From an uncultured Eubacteriales bacterium (GTDB lineage: Bacteria > Bacillota > Clostridia > Oscillospirales > CAG-272): a DNA stretch of 5,814 nucleotides. The notes under the pieces were generated by a model. It was not told the DNA's origin. It did no database searches and saw only the letters and a list, made by a program, of their open reading frames with translations. A program made the translations under genes and the position numbers. Positions 5,209-5,814 of this stretch are shown one piece after another; the first letter of the stretch is position 1, and each line of letters starts with the position of its first letter. Location of the stretch: assembly GCA_949286815.1 (NCBI GenBank), contig CASEEB010000153.1, positions 1 to 5,814 of the forward strand, given 5' to 3'.

Positions 5209-5814
5209 TCATTTTACAATGCCCATTTCCCGCATCCAATATATGACATATGAAGCAAATCCGTGATTGCAGCTTGCGTAATCGCCCACATTTTCCCAAA
5301 GTGTCCCGGTTTTATCCGCCATGTATGTAAAATATCCCTTTATATTGTCATACAACGCGTCAAAATAACCGTATCTGCAAAGCAGATCCAACCTCAGGTA
5401 ATTTCCTATAAACGCGTTAGCCGGATAAATTTCCGGGTATTTTCCGGTCTGCGCGCGGTCATATCCGAAATCTTCAACCAATGTTTTCCAAAGTCCGGCG
5501 TCTGTCTGCGGTGTGGCGACATCACAGAAAAACGCATAGTATTGACATGCCTCCGTGCATTCTCCCGACATAACAAGCTTTCCGTCTCTTCTGCAGGCGT
5601 TATCGCAGTAAAATCCCGATTCGGTAAGCGCCATTTTTCGTATTGTCTTTCTCAGCTCCTCAGCCTCACGCAAAAGCCCGCCGTCGTTATAAAGCTTCGC
5701 GACTGCCGATTTGAACGAAGCATACAGCATATTTGAGGCAAAAGAAACATCCTGCACAAGCTCGTTTGCCTTTGACCACTCTACAAATACCCAGGATTTC
5801 AGTGACTCAAGCAA
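5209..5814 (-). CDS. C-terminal part of a six-hairpin glycosidase, GH78 alpha-L-rhamnosidase-like; start outside window
   Basis: The minus-strand frame is open from the right edge to TGA at 5211-5209 and shows 201 residues. The leftmost codon, TTG at 5814-5812, is most likely an internal Leu, because no RBS is visible and the sequence begins within a helical domain. Alternating helices (for example NAFIGNYLRLDLLCRYGYFD and the following DNIKGYFTYM) suit an (alpha/alpha)6 barrel. The end carries TGTLWEN (169-175) and SCNHGFASYV (181-190), which I recognise as the TxWE ... S-x-NH-G motif pair of GH78-like enzymes. In that family a Glu in this region is a proposed catalytic general base, here perhaps Glu174. 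Such enzymes release terminal alpha-L-rhamnose from plant or microbial glycans. Specificity is uncertain, and other six-hairpin families remain possible. It converges on the RCC1 gene and may belong to the same carbohydrate locus as the ROK kinase. Confidence 0.7.
   Translation of the reverse strand: MLESLKSWVFVEWSKANELVQDVSFASNMLYASFKSAVAKLYNDGGLLREAEELRKTIRKMALTESGFYCDNACRRDGKLVMSGECTEACQYYAFFCDVATPQTDAGLWKTLVEDFGYDRAQTGKYPEIYPANAFIGNYLRLDLLCRYGYFDALYDNIKGYFTYMADKTGTLWENVGDYASCNHGFASYVIYWMREMGIVK

Noticed and set aside
5057..5266. Plus-strand 69-residue reading frame
   Set aside because: No ribosome binding site precedes it, it overlaps the 3' end of the well-supported glycosidase gene, and its bases are explained by stem-forming sequence. 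No known protein was recognised, including the C-terminus of a TnpB.
5263..5736. Plus-strand 157-residue reading frame
   Set aside because: It is antisense to the glycosidase, which has recognisable family motifs; the antisense frame shows none.

Overview
The window looks like a chromosomal stretch from an anaerobic Firmicute, probably a gut Clostridia/Oscillospiraceae-type bacterium. I infer this from consensus sigma-A-like promoters, strong AGGAGG-type ribosome binding sites, an AT-rich intergenic region next to moderately GC-rich genes, a ROK sugar kinase, a GH78-like glycosidase and a large RCC1-repeat protein. No ribosomal or other phylogenetic marker is present, so the taxonomy is tentative.

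Layout. Positions 1-467 (minus) hold the N-terminal 155 codons of a ROK-family sugar kinase, cut by the window edge, with its own RBS and promoter (511-539, minus). Positions 468-1078 are non-coding and are the most unusual part. A perfect consensus promoter (TTGACA, 17 bp, TATAAT at 594-622, plus) fires into a tandem array of stem-loop units at 624-957. Units 1 and 2 are 91 bp each and differ at only 3 positions. Unit 3 is 106 bp and carries an extra hairpin segment. Unit 4 is a 46-bp partial copy. Each unit has a long-loop stem (arms GTATACAAC and GTTGTATAC, loop of 28-31 nt with a conserved GTAATCAAT core). Units 1-3 add a tight 9-bp hairpin. The stem arms change in a compensatory way between copies, which points to selection on RNA (or cruciform) structure. 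No terminator separates the array from the gene at 1079, so the array probably forms a leader of about 450 nt for that gene.

Positions 1079-4843 (plus) encode a 1254-residue protein built almost wholly from RCC1-type beta-propeller repeats. There are about 30 blades, which I read as four propellers, with two charged helical linkers that both start with an FDN motif. It has no signal peptide or membrane segment. Two terminator-like hairpins follow (4898-4933 and 4943-4971 plus T-run). Positions 4980-5208 have no convincing gene but contain a run of perfect stems (5057-5199) that may be another structured element. Positions 5209-5814 (minus) are the C-terminal 201 residues of a six-hairpin glycosidase resembling GH78 alpha-L-rhamnosidases.

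How it fits together. The two flanking minus-strand genes suggest a carbohydrate-utilisation neighbourhood. The array plus RCC1 gene sits between them on the opposite strand as a self-contained unit with its own promoter, leader and terminators. Its function is not evident from sequence. The best candidate for something undescribed is the coupling of a tandem structured-RNA array with a giant RCC1-repeat protein.
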